Shown here in pieces: positions 1-7,290 of a stretch of 11,739 bases of DNA. The stretch spans positions 1 to 11,739 of the forward strand of contig CAJAFJ010000508.1 of NCBI GenBank assembly GCA_903938955.1, given 5' to 3'. The stretch's first letter is position 1. Each line of letters opens with the position of its first letter. Source of the stretch: an uncultured beta proteobacterium (GTDB lineage Bacteria > Pseudomonadota > Gammaproteobacteria > Burkholderiales > Burkholderiaceae). The notes under the pieces are model-generated. The model was not told the origin of the DNA and ran no database searches. It worked only from the letters and a program-made list of their open reading frames with translations. Both the position numbers and the translations under genes were made by a program.

Positions 1-1006
1 CGGTGATAGTCGATGGCTTCGCGTGGAACTGTGTATGCAATAGCTCCACCGGGCGCGCAAAAACCATGCTGAGAACGAGCTTGTTCTGTTCAAAGAACGT
101 TTGCCAGTGCCTCTCTTGTGTTGTCTTTCCGAGCAGCTCGTCGTACTTCTCAATCACCTTGGCGAGGGTTGCACGCTCGATTTCGGCGTGCAGCATCATC
201 AAATCGCGAGGCGCTTGCTTGGCTAGGTTCGGTAAGCGTTGAACGATCTCGCGAACGGTTTCAGTCTCCCAACCGTCACCCTGGGCACGACGTTTGGCCT
301 CGGCCGCTGTTTCGCGCCGGACCTCCACCAACGGATGGTTGACTTGGATCACGCGCCTGAACCTCTCAGGATCAAGCTTCGTGAGCACGTCGTCATGCAC
401 CACGCTTTGCTTGGTCTGCCGAACCAGCTTTCGGCCTGCCGTCTTGGTCCGATTGAACTTGCGACGGAGCTTGTCCAGCTCGTCTTCGCGAATGCAAATC
501 ACGCCTTCGGTGAGCGCCGTCGCTCGTTTGCGGCTGACAACCAGCATTTCAGTGCCCTGGACACGCGAAAGGGTCTGCCAGACCGCATCAAGATCCTTTG
601 GCAAGCCCAGGCCATCTCCGGGAGGATCGAACAGCCCATAGGGTAAGCGCTCCGCAATACTAAGCGCAGTCTCCTCCGCCTCATCCGGCAAGTCATTCTC
701 GTGGCCGTCTTCGTAGATGACGATTCCAAACCGACCATTCTTCTGATTGAGATACTGCACCCGATGCGGGTTCGCATGTATCGGCCGCATGATGATCCTG
801 GTTGGCGTGATCGTCGCCAACAGCGGCCATGCTCTTTCCGGGTGGGCGTGCCAAATCCGTGCATCCCGATCAACGAGTTCGAACGTTTGCAGGAACAGGT
901 CCAGGGCCGGCTGGTCGTTGTTTGTGGTGTGTTCGATGCGGAATGCCGCGTCGAGGACTTCGGTATCGCTGTACGCTTGTTTCGGCTCCCCGGAACTCTT
1001 TGTCAT
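1..1006 (-). CDS. sduA: Partial Shedu-like (DUF4263) anti-phage defence protein, N-terminal 335 codons
   Basis: The minus-strand frame is open from an ATG at 1006 to the left edge (335 codons, then one base), so the C-terminus is missing. Residues 1-280 are a charged, soluble region I do not recognise, with no signal peptide or membrane segment. Residues 281-334 look like the start of a DUF4263 (Shedu, SduA) domain: a helix ending in an E-R-H stretch, then WQTFFEQNKLVLSMVFA and a PVELL strand. Shedu proteins are single-gene anti-phage systems with a PD-(D/E)XK-type nuclease. The catalytic residues would lie beyond the window, so nuclease activity cannot be checked. The start is supported by AAGGG at 1018-1014, seven bases upstream. 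An in-frame ATG at 1066 has no clear ribosome-binding site. Base composition looks less G+C-rich than the rest (121-180 has 33 G+C of 60; 9001-9060 has 42), consistent with acquired DNA. Coding is judged from the long open frame; the family rests on the short C-terminal stretch. Confidence 0.72.
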   Translation of the reverse strand, partial: MTKSSGEPKQAYSDTEVLDAAFRIEHTTNNDQPALDLFLQTFELVDRDARIWHAHPERAWPLLATITPTRIIMRPIHANPHRVQYLNQKNGRFGIVIYEDGHENDLPDEAEETALSIAERLPYGLFDPPGDGLGLPKDLDAVWQTLSRVQGTEMLVVSRKRATALTEGVICIREDELDKLRRKFNRTKTAGRKLVRQTKQSVVHDDVLTKLDPERFRRVIQVNHPLVEVRRETAAEAKRRAQGDGWETETVREIVQRLPNLAKQAPRDLMMLHAEIERATLAKVIEKYDELLGKTTQERHWQTFFEQNKLVLSMVFARPVELLHTQFHAKPSTIT

Positions 1007-1043
1007 CGCTCGACCCTTTGTGAGTGCATTGCTTTGGCCGATG

Positions 1044-1049
1044 AATATA
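1044..1049 (-). promoter_or_regulatory. Candidate -10 element for the sduA-like gene
   Basis: The minus strand reads TATATT at 1049-1044, about 38 bases upstream of the ATG at 1006. That would give a leader of roughly 30 bases and favours the 1006 start over the one at 1066. No good -35 hexamer sits 16-18 bases further upstream, so this is a weak call that might need an activator or might be chance. Confidence 0.25.
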
Positions 1050-1067
1050 GGGCAAAAGGCGATCATG

Positions 1068-1120
1068 CTGACCGCTCGCAATCTCGGCAGTCTCTCACAA
1101 CTGACCGCTTCTAGGCGGTC
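1068..1120. repeat. Direct repeat CTGACCGCT and hairpin GACCGC/GCGGTC upstream of the sduA-like gene
   Basis: CTGACCGCT occurs at 1068-1076 and again at 1101-1109, with a period of 33 bases (about three helical turns). The second copy is also the left arm of a perfect inverted repeat, GACCGC (1103-1108) and GCGGTC (1115-1120), around a six-base TTCTAG loop. The position just upstream of the candidate -10 element would suit an operator. The repeats are short, and similar AGCGGTC-type remnants may be scattered in such genomes, so the function is open. Confidence 0.35.
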
Positions 1121-1431
1121 GATTTGGGTTTTTCCACAGACTGTTCCAGGTCGGTACCGCGAGTGCGAGCCGTAGAGAGGCCGTCACTGGTGCAGCGCGA
1201 ACCGCCACGTGAAAGTCTTACGGCTGCTGTACCTCGCAAAGCGGCTATTCGATCCACCGTCCGCAAGCGCTGCGAAGCGGGTGCAGCATTCGCTTCAAAC
1301 CGGGCATAGGTTTCTGATGGAAAAGTTGTGGCCTTGCCACATTCTGAAGAAATTTTTGTGAAATGCCGTCCATCACGAAACGTGATTATTAGTCCCTAAA
1401 TTTGGTTGATCACACTCATTTTGCGACCATT

Positions 1432-3528
1432 TCAGAGTGGCAAGACCAGACGCAAGCCCAGCGTCCAGTTTCTGCCCGGCGCTGGTTCATAGAACTGGGA
1501 GGATGCCTGGTTGACGATGACCGAGCCGACGTATTGCTTGTCCGTGACGTTGTCAATGCGGGCGTAGGCCGTTAGGTTGCCCGCGCCGACTGCCCAGCCG
1601 TGGCTGGCTTTCAGGTTCCAGGTGGTGTAGCCCTCGGTGGAGGCCGTGTTGGTGTCGTTGGCGTAAAGGCGTCCAGCCCGCGTGAGTTCGATGCCGGCCT
1701 GGCTGCCCAGGACTGAGCCTTTTTTGCCGGCGTCCATATTTTTGTCGGCCCACAGTAATTCTGAAAATACAAAGCTCTGGGGAATACCGGGGATGTTGTT
1801 ACCGGCGGCAATGCTGCTGGCGCCGCTGGTGAAGGCTTGCGAGAACTTGGCATCGATCTGGGATGCGGCCAAGGTGGCACGCACATGCGACGTCAGCAAG
1901 GTACTGCCAGACAACTCCCAACCCGTGCGGGTGGTGCCAGGGGCGTTTTTGTACGATGTACTGCCTGCACTGCTGGCCTCGACCACAATCTCGTCGGTCG
2001 AGTCAATCTGGAACAGCGTGGCATCCAGCCGCGAGTGGGCACTGGGCGCCCACTTGGCCCCCAGTTCGTAATGCTGGCTACGCGCTGCACGGATGCTGGT
2101 ATTGAACGACGGTGCCCCGGGTGCGGTGTAGGCTATTTCGGCCAGGGTCGGACTCTCAAACCCCTTGCCGTAATTCGCATACAGATTGAGGCTGTCACTG
2201 GCGTGGTAAGTCATGCCCAGCACCGGGCTGGTTGCCCTGTAACTCACCTCGCCGGAGCCGTTGCCATTGGTCAGAAAATAGTCCTGACTTTTTAACTGAA
2301 CCGTGCTGGCGCGCAGACCGGTGACGATCGATATTTTGTCACTGGCAAGCACTGTGGCCTGCACAAATACATCGTTGTTGCTGGCCTGGTTGTCTTCATC
2401 ACGATTCAGCGAGCCAGGCGTTTTTTCGCCCCCTGGCGCCGCGCCGCCTTGGCGCCGCTCTTTGGAGAAATCAAACTCGTAACCCGCGACCCAGGCGACC
2501 GGTGTGCCCGCTACCCGGGTCTGTTGCTTGTATTGCAAACCGGCGCCGTAATAGGACCGCTCCAACCCCACCCAGAAGCTGTTGGCTTGGTATTGTGTGT
2601 TCTCGCGGTTGCCGTAGTAAGCGCGGGCGGTGAGGCTGCTGTCGCTGTCAAGCGCATGTGTTAAGGACGTTCCTAACTGGTTTTGGCGCGTGATTTTTCG
2701 AACTTTTGCGCTGCTGGTGTTGGTTCCCGCCTGCTCCGGGTTGGCGGCCAGTTGCGCGGCGGTCAGCCCGGCCGGGTCCTGCGCCAGCGGCATATCGAAC
2801 TGGTTGAACACCACGTTGACATGGGTTTTCTCGCTGGCGTCAAAGCTCAGTTTGCCGTTGAACTGCTTGCGCTCGGTTTTGCTGTTGTCGCGGTAGCCGT
2901 CGGTGTCGAAGGTGCTGTAGTCGGCCACCAGACCGTAGCCGCCGACACGCCCGGCATATTGCCAGTCGGTACGGCGCAGGTTGTTGGAGCCGGTGTAGAG
3001 CTGGGTGCTGAACTCGGCTTGCTCCGGTGCGTCGCGGGTAAAGGCCTGGATCACGCCACCGGCCGAGTTGCCATACATCTGCGCTAGTGGGCCGCGCAGC
3101 ACCTCGATGTGGTCGGTTGAGGTCAGGCTGATGGACGAGCCTTGACCTTGGCCGTCCGGCGTGGTGGCGGGGATGCCGTCCACCAGCAAGCGAATGCCCC
3201 GAATGCCAAACGGCGAGCGCGCGCCAAAACCCCGAATGGAGACCTGCAAGTCCTGCGCGTAGTTTTGCCGGTTCAGAATCGTCAGGCCCGGCACCCGGTT
3301 CAGTGATTCCGATAGATTCACCTGCGGTCCGGCGCCTTCAATCGTGGCGCGGTCAATGGCTTGAATCGCCGCCGGGGCATCAAAGCTGCGCTGCGCGGTG
3401 CGCGATGCGGACACCACCACGTCCGCCAGCGTTTGCGCAGTCACGAGTGAATGCGAGAGCGACGTGACCGCCAGGGCCAGCGCTGTTTTGACAAACAAGG
3501 TGTTGATTTTGGGTCTGCCAGCGGTCAT
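1432..3528 (-). CDS. pqqU: TonB-dependent outer-membrane receptor, PqqU (YncD)-like, putative PQQ importer
   Basis: This 698-residue protein would import a scarce substrate across the outer membrane using TonB energy. Residues 1-31 form a signal peptide ending VTA, and 36-41 (DVVVSA) fit a TonB box. A plug domain covers roughly 45-165, with a beta-barrel to the C-terminus. As I recall E. coli YncD/PqqU, the match is unusually close in the plug: NLSESLNRVPGL (71-82), NRQNYAQDLQVSIRGFG (87-103) and DGIPATTPDGQGQ (117-129). It is also close at the end: YVGSVIVN (666-673) and a YEPAPGRN stretch. PqqU is the known TonB-dependent receptor for pyrroloquinoline quinone. The neighbours are quinoprotein accessory genes, which supports that substrate; a lanthanophore or other chelate is the main alternative. 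The ATG at 3528 puts the signal peptide at the N-terminus, though only a weak purine-rich stretch precedes it. A TTG at 3618 would add 30 residues, but its codon overlaps the -24 element of a sigma-54-like promoter. The protein ends in Leu rather than the usual aromatic residue. Confidence 0.85.
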   Translation of the reverse strand: MTAGRPKINTLFVKTALALAVTSLSHSLVTAQTLADVVVSASRTAQRSFDAPAAIQAIDRATIEGAGPQVNLSESLNRVPGLTILNRQNYAQDLQVSIRGFGARSPFGIRGIRLLVDGIPATTPDGQGQGSSISLTSTDHIEVLRGPLAQMYGNSAGGVIQAFTRDAPEQAEFSTQLYTGSNNLRRTDWQYAGRVGGYGLVADYSTFDTDGYRDNSKTERKQFNGKLSFDASEKTHVNVVFNQFDMPLAQDPAGLTAAQLAANPEQAGTNTSSAKVRKITRQNQLGTSLTHALDSDSSLTARAYYGNRENTQYQANSFWVGLERSYYGAGLQYKQQTRVAGTPVAWVAGYEFDFSKERRQGGAAPGGEKTPGSLNRDEDNQASNNDVFVQATVLASDKISIVTGLRASTVQLKSQDYFLTNGNGSGEVSYRATSPVLGMTYHASDSLNLYANYGKGFESPTLAEIAYTAPGAPSFNTSIRAARSQHYELGAKWAPSAHSRLDATLFQIDSTDEIVVEASSAGSTSYKNAPGTTRTGWELSGSTLLTSHVRATLAASQIDAKFSQAFTSGASSIAAGNNIPGIPQSFVFSELLWADKNMDAGKKGSVLGSQAGIELTRAGRLYANDTNTASTEGYTTWNLKASHGWAVGAGNLTAYARIDNVTDKQYVGSVIVNQASSQFYEPAPGRNWTLGLRLVLPL

Positions 3529-3601
3529 CTTCGTTCTTTCTTTGCGATCATTTTTAAGTCTCCCCGCCGCCACCTTGTGTGGGCAGAAGGTGCTTGTTGA
3601 C

Positions 3602-3617
3602 CGCAATATCCGGGCCA
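3602..3617 (-). promoter_or_regulatory. Sigma-54 (-24/-12) promoter of the PqqU-like receptor gene
   Basis: The minus strand reads TGGCCCGGATATTGCG from 3617 to 3602, against the consensus TGGCACRNNNNTTGCW. The invariant GG (3616-3615) and GC (3604-3603) are 12 bases apart as required, and only the A of the -24 box and the last base differ. Transcription would start near 3591 and leave a leader of about 63 bases before the ATG at 3528. A sigma-54 activator gene lies nearby at 4881-6902. The match and spacing are direct observations; use in the cell is inferred. Confidence 0.6.
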
Positions 3618-3713
3618 AATCTCAGGCCGGGGGTGTCGTGCCAAGCTGGGGCTGGCATGAATCGTGGATGCAGGCCCGTCAGTCGGCTGGCCCCCAGCTC
3701 GGCAAACGACACA

Positions 3714-4904
3714 ATGACCATCCAACACGCTGCCATGCCTCGTCCGCCGGATCACGCGGGCCCCTTGCCCGCCGGCCCTGATGCCGTGACGATCACGCTG
3801 TCGGTCCGGGTGGGCTGGCCTGTCTGGCGCGAGTGCTTCAAATTGGTACAGCCGCTGTTGCAACACGGCACGCTGCCCAGGCTAGGCAAGCGCTGGCGCG
3901 TGCTGCACGGGTGCTGGTTGTTGGCCGCCGGTCAGGCTTTCGCCGTGCCGGTCAATGCTGTTGACTGCGCCCACAGCACGCCGATCCCCTGGCGTGCCGT
4001 GGTGCCGGGCGTGTGGACCTGGTTGCCTGAACGGGTCAGTGAAAGCGCGCCAGAAAACCACGGCCATGTGCTGCCCACGACCGTGGTGGTGGATGCGGGT
4101 GAGGCGATGGTGATTGACCCGGGTCCCCACTATGCGCATGGTCAGCGGGTGCGGGCCTCGCTCATGTGTCATTTTGCCGCCCGGCCACGCTGGGTCGTCA
4201 ACACCCATGCGCATGCCAAAAATGTGCTGGGCAACGCGGCCTTTGCCGACTTGCAAGCCAGCGGCAAGCTGCAGATCATGGCCAGCGCCGGAACCCGCGC
4301 CGCCATGCAGCAGCGCTGCCCCCAGTGCCTGCAAAGCCTGACGCAAGAGCTGGGCGCGCAGGCCATGCGACACACCCGCATCGTGTTGCCGAACCGGATC
4401 TTGGCGGCTGACGAGGCGCTGGCAGTGGGGCGCTTGCGGCTGCAGGTCCTGCTGGCCGACAACGCCCACACCGAAAGCGATGTGCTGCTGTGGATGCCCG
4501 CGCAAAGTCTGTTGCTGGCCGGAGGGCTGGTGTACGACCGGCGCTTGCCTGAGTTGGCGCAAGGCAGCGTGCTGGGCTGGCTAGCCGCCTTGCGGCGGAT
4601 GGCGGCGCTGCAGCCACGGGTGGTGCTGGGCAGTGGCTTGTCCGTTGCAAGCGATGCGCACAGTCTGCCCCCTGCGATGGTGGCAACGACTGATTATTTG
4701 CAGGACTTGCGCACGCGGGTGTGGGCTGCTATCAACCTGGGCCTGCACGGCAGCGAAACCCAGACCCTGGCCTGGCCCGAGCAGGCGCACTGGGTCGATT
4801 TTGCGGCGCGGCACCACTTCAATGTGCAGCGCGCCTGGCGCGAACTGGAGGGGCAGTGGATGCTTGAGGCCGCTCCCGCCTCAGTGCCAGACGTCGGGCG
4901 GTAG
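3714..4904 (+). CDS. Quinoprotein relay system metallohydrolase-like protein (MBL fold), degenerate metal site
   Basis: The 396-residue product looks like the SoxH-related metallo-beta-lactamase-fold proteins encoded beside PQQ dehydrogenases ('quinoprotein relay system zinc metallohydrolase'). Visible marks are VVVDAGEAMVIDPGP (124-138), NTHAHAKN (163-170) followed by VLGNAAF, an RCPQCL motif (201-206) and NAHTESD (250-256). A hydrophobic stretch ending AFA (about 60-77) looks like an export signal, so the protein is probably periplasmic. Of the canonical ligands, two His of HxHxDH (165, 167) and the His at 252 remain. The Asp and last His of HxHxDH are Lys169 and Asn170, the later Asp is Gly271, and the final His is Ser307. 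Catalysis as a normal zinc hydrolase is therefore doubtful. The start is uncertain: ATG 3714 has no clear ribosome-binding site, the frame is open back to GTG 3579, and a later start nearer the signal is possible. It overlaps the regulator gene tail to tail. Confidence 0.8.
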   Translation: MTIQHAAMPRPPDHAGPLPAGPDAVTITLSVRVGWPVWRECFKLVQPLLQHGTLPRLGKRWRVLHGCWLLAAGQAFAVPVNAVDCAHSTPIPWRAVVPGVWTWLPERVSESAPENHGHVLPTTVVVDAGEAMVIDPGPHYAHGQRVRASLMCHFAARPRWVVNTHAHAKNVLGNAAFADLQASGKLQIMASAGTRAAMQQRCPQCLQSLTQELGAQAMRHTRIVLPNRILAADEALAVGRLRLQVLLADNAHTESDVLLWMPAQSLLLAGGLVYDRRLPELAQGSVLGWLAALRRMAALQPRVVLGSGLSVASDAHSLPPAMVATTDYLQDLRTRVWAAINLGLHGSETQTLAWPEQAHWVDFAARHHFNVQRAWRELEGQWMLEAAPASVPDVGR

Positions 4905-6902
4905 CTGCTCTTTTTTACGGTACACGGTGTTGCGCGACACGCCCAGCGCTTTGGCCGCCGCCGACACATTGCCTTTGTGCAGCCGCAGCATCTGGGCCAT
5001 GGTGGACAAGGCCACGTCTTGCAGGCTGCCGCCGTCGGGGAGGTTCTCTGCCAGGGTCGGGACCGCATCCATGACGCCGGTACACAGGCCGGTTGGGAGC
5101 GCCTCGTTAAAGGGCTGTGTGCAATCTTCCAGAAAATCATCGGGCAAATGGCAGCAGTCAATCACGCCCTGGCAACCGGCCATGACGACTGCCGTGCGCA
5201 GCAGGTTGTGCAGCTGGCGGAAATTGCCGGGCCAAGCGTAGGTCTGGAACAAGCCCATGACCGACGCCGAGATGCCGATCTGCGGCCCGTTGTCGCACAG
5301 CTTGTTGAGGATTTTTTTGACGACCAGCTCAAAATCGGTCCGTTCGCGCAGCGCCGGGAGCCGCACCACCAGGCCGTTGAGCCGGTAGTACAGGTCTTCA
5401 CGAAACTCGCCCTGGGCAATCATGGTTTTGAGGTTCTTGTTGGTGGCGCAAATGATCGCGATATCGACCTCCACCTCTTTGCCCGCGCCCAGTGGGTTGA
5501 CCTTGCGGTCTTGCAGCACCCGCAGCAACCGCGCCTGCAGGTGGCGGGGCATGTCGCCGATTTCATCCAGAAACAAAGTACCGCCGTTGGCTTGCTGAAT
5601 CTTGCCGACGGCGCCTTTGCGTCGTGCTCCGGTGAAGGCGCCTTCTTCGTAGCCAAACAGTTCAGACTCAATCAGGGTTTCCGGAATGGAGGCGCAGTTG
5701 ACCGACACAAAGGCCCGGCCGGCGCGGTCGGAGTCGCCGTGAATGGCCTGGGCCACCAGGTCTTTGCCGGTGCCGGTTTCGCCCAGGATCATGATCGGAA
5801 TGTCACGCCCGCGCACCATGTTCAGCTTGTTGATGACGGCGGACACCTGGGCGTCACCAGTGTCCAGGTAACGCAGGTTGGACATGTGAGCGATGCGTGG
5901 CGCGGGTGCCAGGCTGGGGGCAACCTCAGGCAATTTCGCCGCCTGCTCAGGCGCCTTGGCTGGGCCATGGCCGCTGAACCATTGGTTCACTGGTTTGAAC
6001 TTGACTTTGCTCCAGACCGACACCCCGTTGTGCAGGCACAGCTGTTGCGGCGCCGTCGGACTTGCGCTGCACATCTGAAACAGTTGCGACATGGCGATGC
6101 CAAACAGCGAAGGGAACGTATGCGCCTTCAGGGCATTGAGCGACAGCCCGAGTTGAAACTGCGCGCTGCGGTTGGCCGATAGAAACCGTCCCTCGTGCGA
6201 GAACACGATGATGCCTTCGACCAGCGTGCCCAAAAACTCCGAGCGCGTGTGAAAGTGCAGCCGAACCCCTTTCGGGAAAATGTCGGCAAACATGTGGTTT
6301 TCGATCATCTGGACCGACATGCGCACCAGGGCCATGGTGTGCTGGTGAAAGCTGCGGTGGTCCCCGCTCACATCCAGCGCGCCGATCATTTGGCCGTAGG
6401 GGTCGACGATGGGGGCACACGAGCAGGTCAGTCGCTTGTTGGCGTTCATGTAATGCTGATCGCCGTGAATGATGATGGCCTGCTCTTCTCGCAAGGCGGT
6501 GCCAATCGCGTTGGTGCCTTTGCTTTTCTCGGACCAGTCAATGCCGGGGCGCAAGGCGACCTGAGAGGCTTTTTCCAGAAAATCCGTGTCGCCCAGCGAG
6601 TGCAACACCATGCCTTTGGACGACGTCAGCAACACCATGCTGTGGGTGTTGATGATCTGCTCATATAGCGTCTCCATGACCGGCGCCGCATGCTGGAACA
6701 GAAAACGGTTTTCGTCCAGCGCCTGCGTTAACGCCGAGGAGTCAGGGCACGAAAAATCGGGTTCGTCGCCGCTTTCAATACCGTAGGCCCGCGACCGTTG
6801 TTGCGACAGTTCAATCACGCTGCGCTGGCGCGCATCGTCAAGATCGCCTTCAGCCATGAGGGGCTGCTGCTTGACGGGTTGGCTATAGGTGGCGGTGGTC
6901 AT
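4881..6902 (-). CDS. AcoR-like sigma-54-dependent transcriptional activator (GAF, AAA+, Fis HTH)
   Basis: The 673-residue protein has the full layout of an acetoin- or alcohol-type enhancer-binding activator. A GAF sensor region covers about 60-215, with TNAIGTAL (130-137) and a [25 protein letters not shown] strand set. A less conserved linker, Pro/Ala-rich near its end (315-335), leads to the AAA+ domain at about 345-570. That domain has Walker A GETGTGKD (374-381), the sigma-54 contact loop GAFTGA (421-426), Walker B TLFLDE (442-447) and an REDLYYRLN arginine-finger region. The Fis-type helix-turn-helix is at 644-665 ([18 protein letters not shown]). It should bind upstream enhancer sites and drive sigma-54 promoters in response to a small molecule, plausibly an alcohol or aldehyde; the ligand is not visible. 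GGAG at 6911-6908, five bases before ATG 6902, fixes the start over a TTG at 6947. The gene is divergent from pedF and convergent with the hydrolase gene, so it probably controls the sigma-54-like promoters at 3602-3617 and 7237-7252. Confidence 0.92.
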   Translation of the reverse strand: MTTATYSQPVKQQPLMAEGDLDDARQRSVIELSQQRSRAYGIESGDEPDFSCPDSSALTQALDENRFLFQHAAPVMETLYEQIINTHSMVLLTSSKGMVLHSLGDTDFLEKASQVALRPGIDWSEKSKGTNAIGTALREEQAIIIHGDQHYMNANKRLTCSCAPIVDPYGQMIGALDVSGDHRSFHQHTMALVRMSVQMIENHMFADIFPKGVRLHFHTRSEFLGTLVEGIIVFSHEGRFLSANRSAQFQLGLSLNALKAHTFPSLFGIAMSQLFQMCSASPTAPQQLCLHNGVSVWSKVKFKPVNQWFSGHGPAKAPEQAAKLPEVAPSLAPAPRIAHMSNLRYLDTGDAQVSAVINKLNMVRGRDIPIMILGETGTGKDLVAQAIHGDSDRAGRAFVSVNCASIPETLIESELFGYEEGAFTGARRKGAVGKIQQANGGTLFLDEIGDMPRHLQARLLRVLQDRKVNPLGAGKEVEVDIAIICATNKNLKTMIAQGEFREDLYYRLNGLVVRLPALRERTDFELVVKKILNKLCDNGPQIGISASVMGLFQTYAWPGNFRQLHNLLRTAVVMAGCQGVIDCCHLPDDFLEDCTQPFNEALPTGLCTGVMDAVPTLAENLPDGGSLQDVALSTMAQMLRLHKGNVSAAAKALGVSRNTVYRKKEQLPPDVWH

Positions 6903-7142
6903 GATGTCTCCAGAGTGTCCGGTGCGAGATGGCGTTGCCTGGTGCAAGTGGGTCGAATGCGGTGTCTGCGGATCAGTGCTTTTGACGGTGCGCGGACAAA
7001 TCTTCGAAACCTAATTTAGGACAAGCCTATTTTTCTACACATTGCGGTTTTTTTCTATCAGGGAATCCCTTATTGAGTAGGTAAAAACCCTAGTAAACGG
7101 TGGATCAGGGTGCTACGCAGAAAAGGAGCAACTGAGCCAAAT

Positions 7143-7195
7143 TGGCACACTGTGTGTTGACCCGATATGGCTGGGTGCTGGCACACCGCGGTGTT
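7143..7195. promoter_or_regulatory. Two dyad elements, candidate enhancer (UAS) sites for the sigma-54 activator
   Basis: TGGCACAC occurs at 7143-7150 and 7179-7186, 36 bases apart. Each copy is part of a palindrome: CACACTGTGTG (7146-7156) and ACACCGCGGTGT (7183-7194). They lie about 70-120 bases upstream of the predicted pedF transcription start, the usual distance for enhancer-binding proteins, and beside the gene of such a protein. Binding is inferred from position and symmetry only. Confidence 0.45.
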
Positions 7196-7236
7196 AAAAG
7201 CTGCGTCGGCGAGTGAGGGACGGACGGGTTTCACGC

Positions 7237-7252
7237 TGGCCTGTTTTTTGCA
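7237..7252 (+). promoter_or_regulatory. Sigma-54 (-24/-12) promoter of the pedF operon
   Basis: The sequence TGGCCTGTTTTTTGCA has GG at 7238-7239 and GC at 7250-7251 with exact 12-base spacing. The TTGCA -12 box is perfect and TGGC is kept in the -24 box, with CT in place of AC. The T-run in the spacer is common in sigma-54 promoters. Transcription would start near 7263, about 28 bases before the ATG at 7291. Confidence 0.65.
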
Positions 7253-7290
7253 TTTGGTGATCAGTCCGCCCTCCTTTGAGAACACTATTC

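Larger units (their letters stand above)
1007..1431. other. 425-base intergenic region, no gene seen
   Basis: This stretch separates the start of the sduA-like gene from the stop of the TonB receptor; both genes read on the minus strand. Short frames inside it have no ribosome-binding site and no recognisable protein. It holds the candidate -10 element and the CTGACCGCT repeats near 1068-1120, a weak stem GAAGCG/CGCTTC (1274-1279 and 1291-1296), and a six-base stem ATCACG/CGTGAT (1372-1386). On the minus strand the last of these follows the receptor gene by about 45 bases, but it has no T-run directly behind it. I saw no tRNA, IS end or CRISPR repeat. Confidence 0.6.
6903..7290. other. 388-base divergent regulatory region between activator gene and pedF
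   Basis: No gene is seen here. The right half holds two TGGCACAC-headed dyads (7143-7195) and the sigma-54-like promoter of pedF (7237-7252). The left half is AT-richer and has two short odd palindromes, CCTAATTTAGG (7010-7020) and AGGGAATCCCT (7060-7070), of unknown meaning. I could not find a convincing promoter for the activator gene on the minus strand: there are TA-rich stretches around 7018-7050 but no well-spaced -35 and -10 pair. Confidence 0.6.

Noticed and set aside
239..1114. Several plus-strand frames of 60-140 codons over the left end
   Set aside because: They lie opposite or out of frame with the long minus-strand sduA-like frame, which has a ribosome-binding site and a plausible domain.
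1372..1386. ATCACG/CGTGAT hairpin as terminator of the receptor gene
   Set aside because: The stem is only six base pairs with an A/T loop and no T-run directly downstream on the minus strand.
3631..3644. TTGGCACG on the minus strand as a second sigma-54 promoter for the receptor
   Set aside because: The -24 half is perfect, but the -12 position reads CCCCG with no TTGC at the right spacing. The site at 3602-3617 is far better.
3529..3713. Cobalamin riboswitch or Fur box upstream of the TonB receptor
   Set aside because: No B12-box-like element or GATAATGATAATCATTATC-like dyad is seen, and there is little space before the divergent gene.
4872..4916. CCGCC/GGCGG stem followed by T6 as terminator of the hydrolase gene
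   Set aside because: The stem is five base pairs with a long loop, and the T-run begins nine bases later. The T-run is the Lys-Lys codons of the activator on the other strand.
4977..6182. 401-codon plus-strand open frame opposite the activator gene
   Set aside because: The sigma-54 activator on the minus strand has all expected motifs; this frame has none.
7010..7070. Odd palindromes CCTAATTTAGG and AGGGAATCCCT as operators
   Set aside because: Both are perfect but only 11 bases long, unlike each other and without a recognisable promoter nearby. They are noted in the intergenic entry only.
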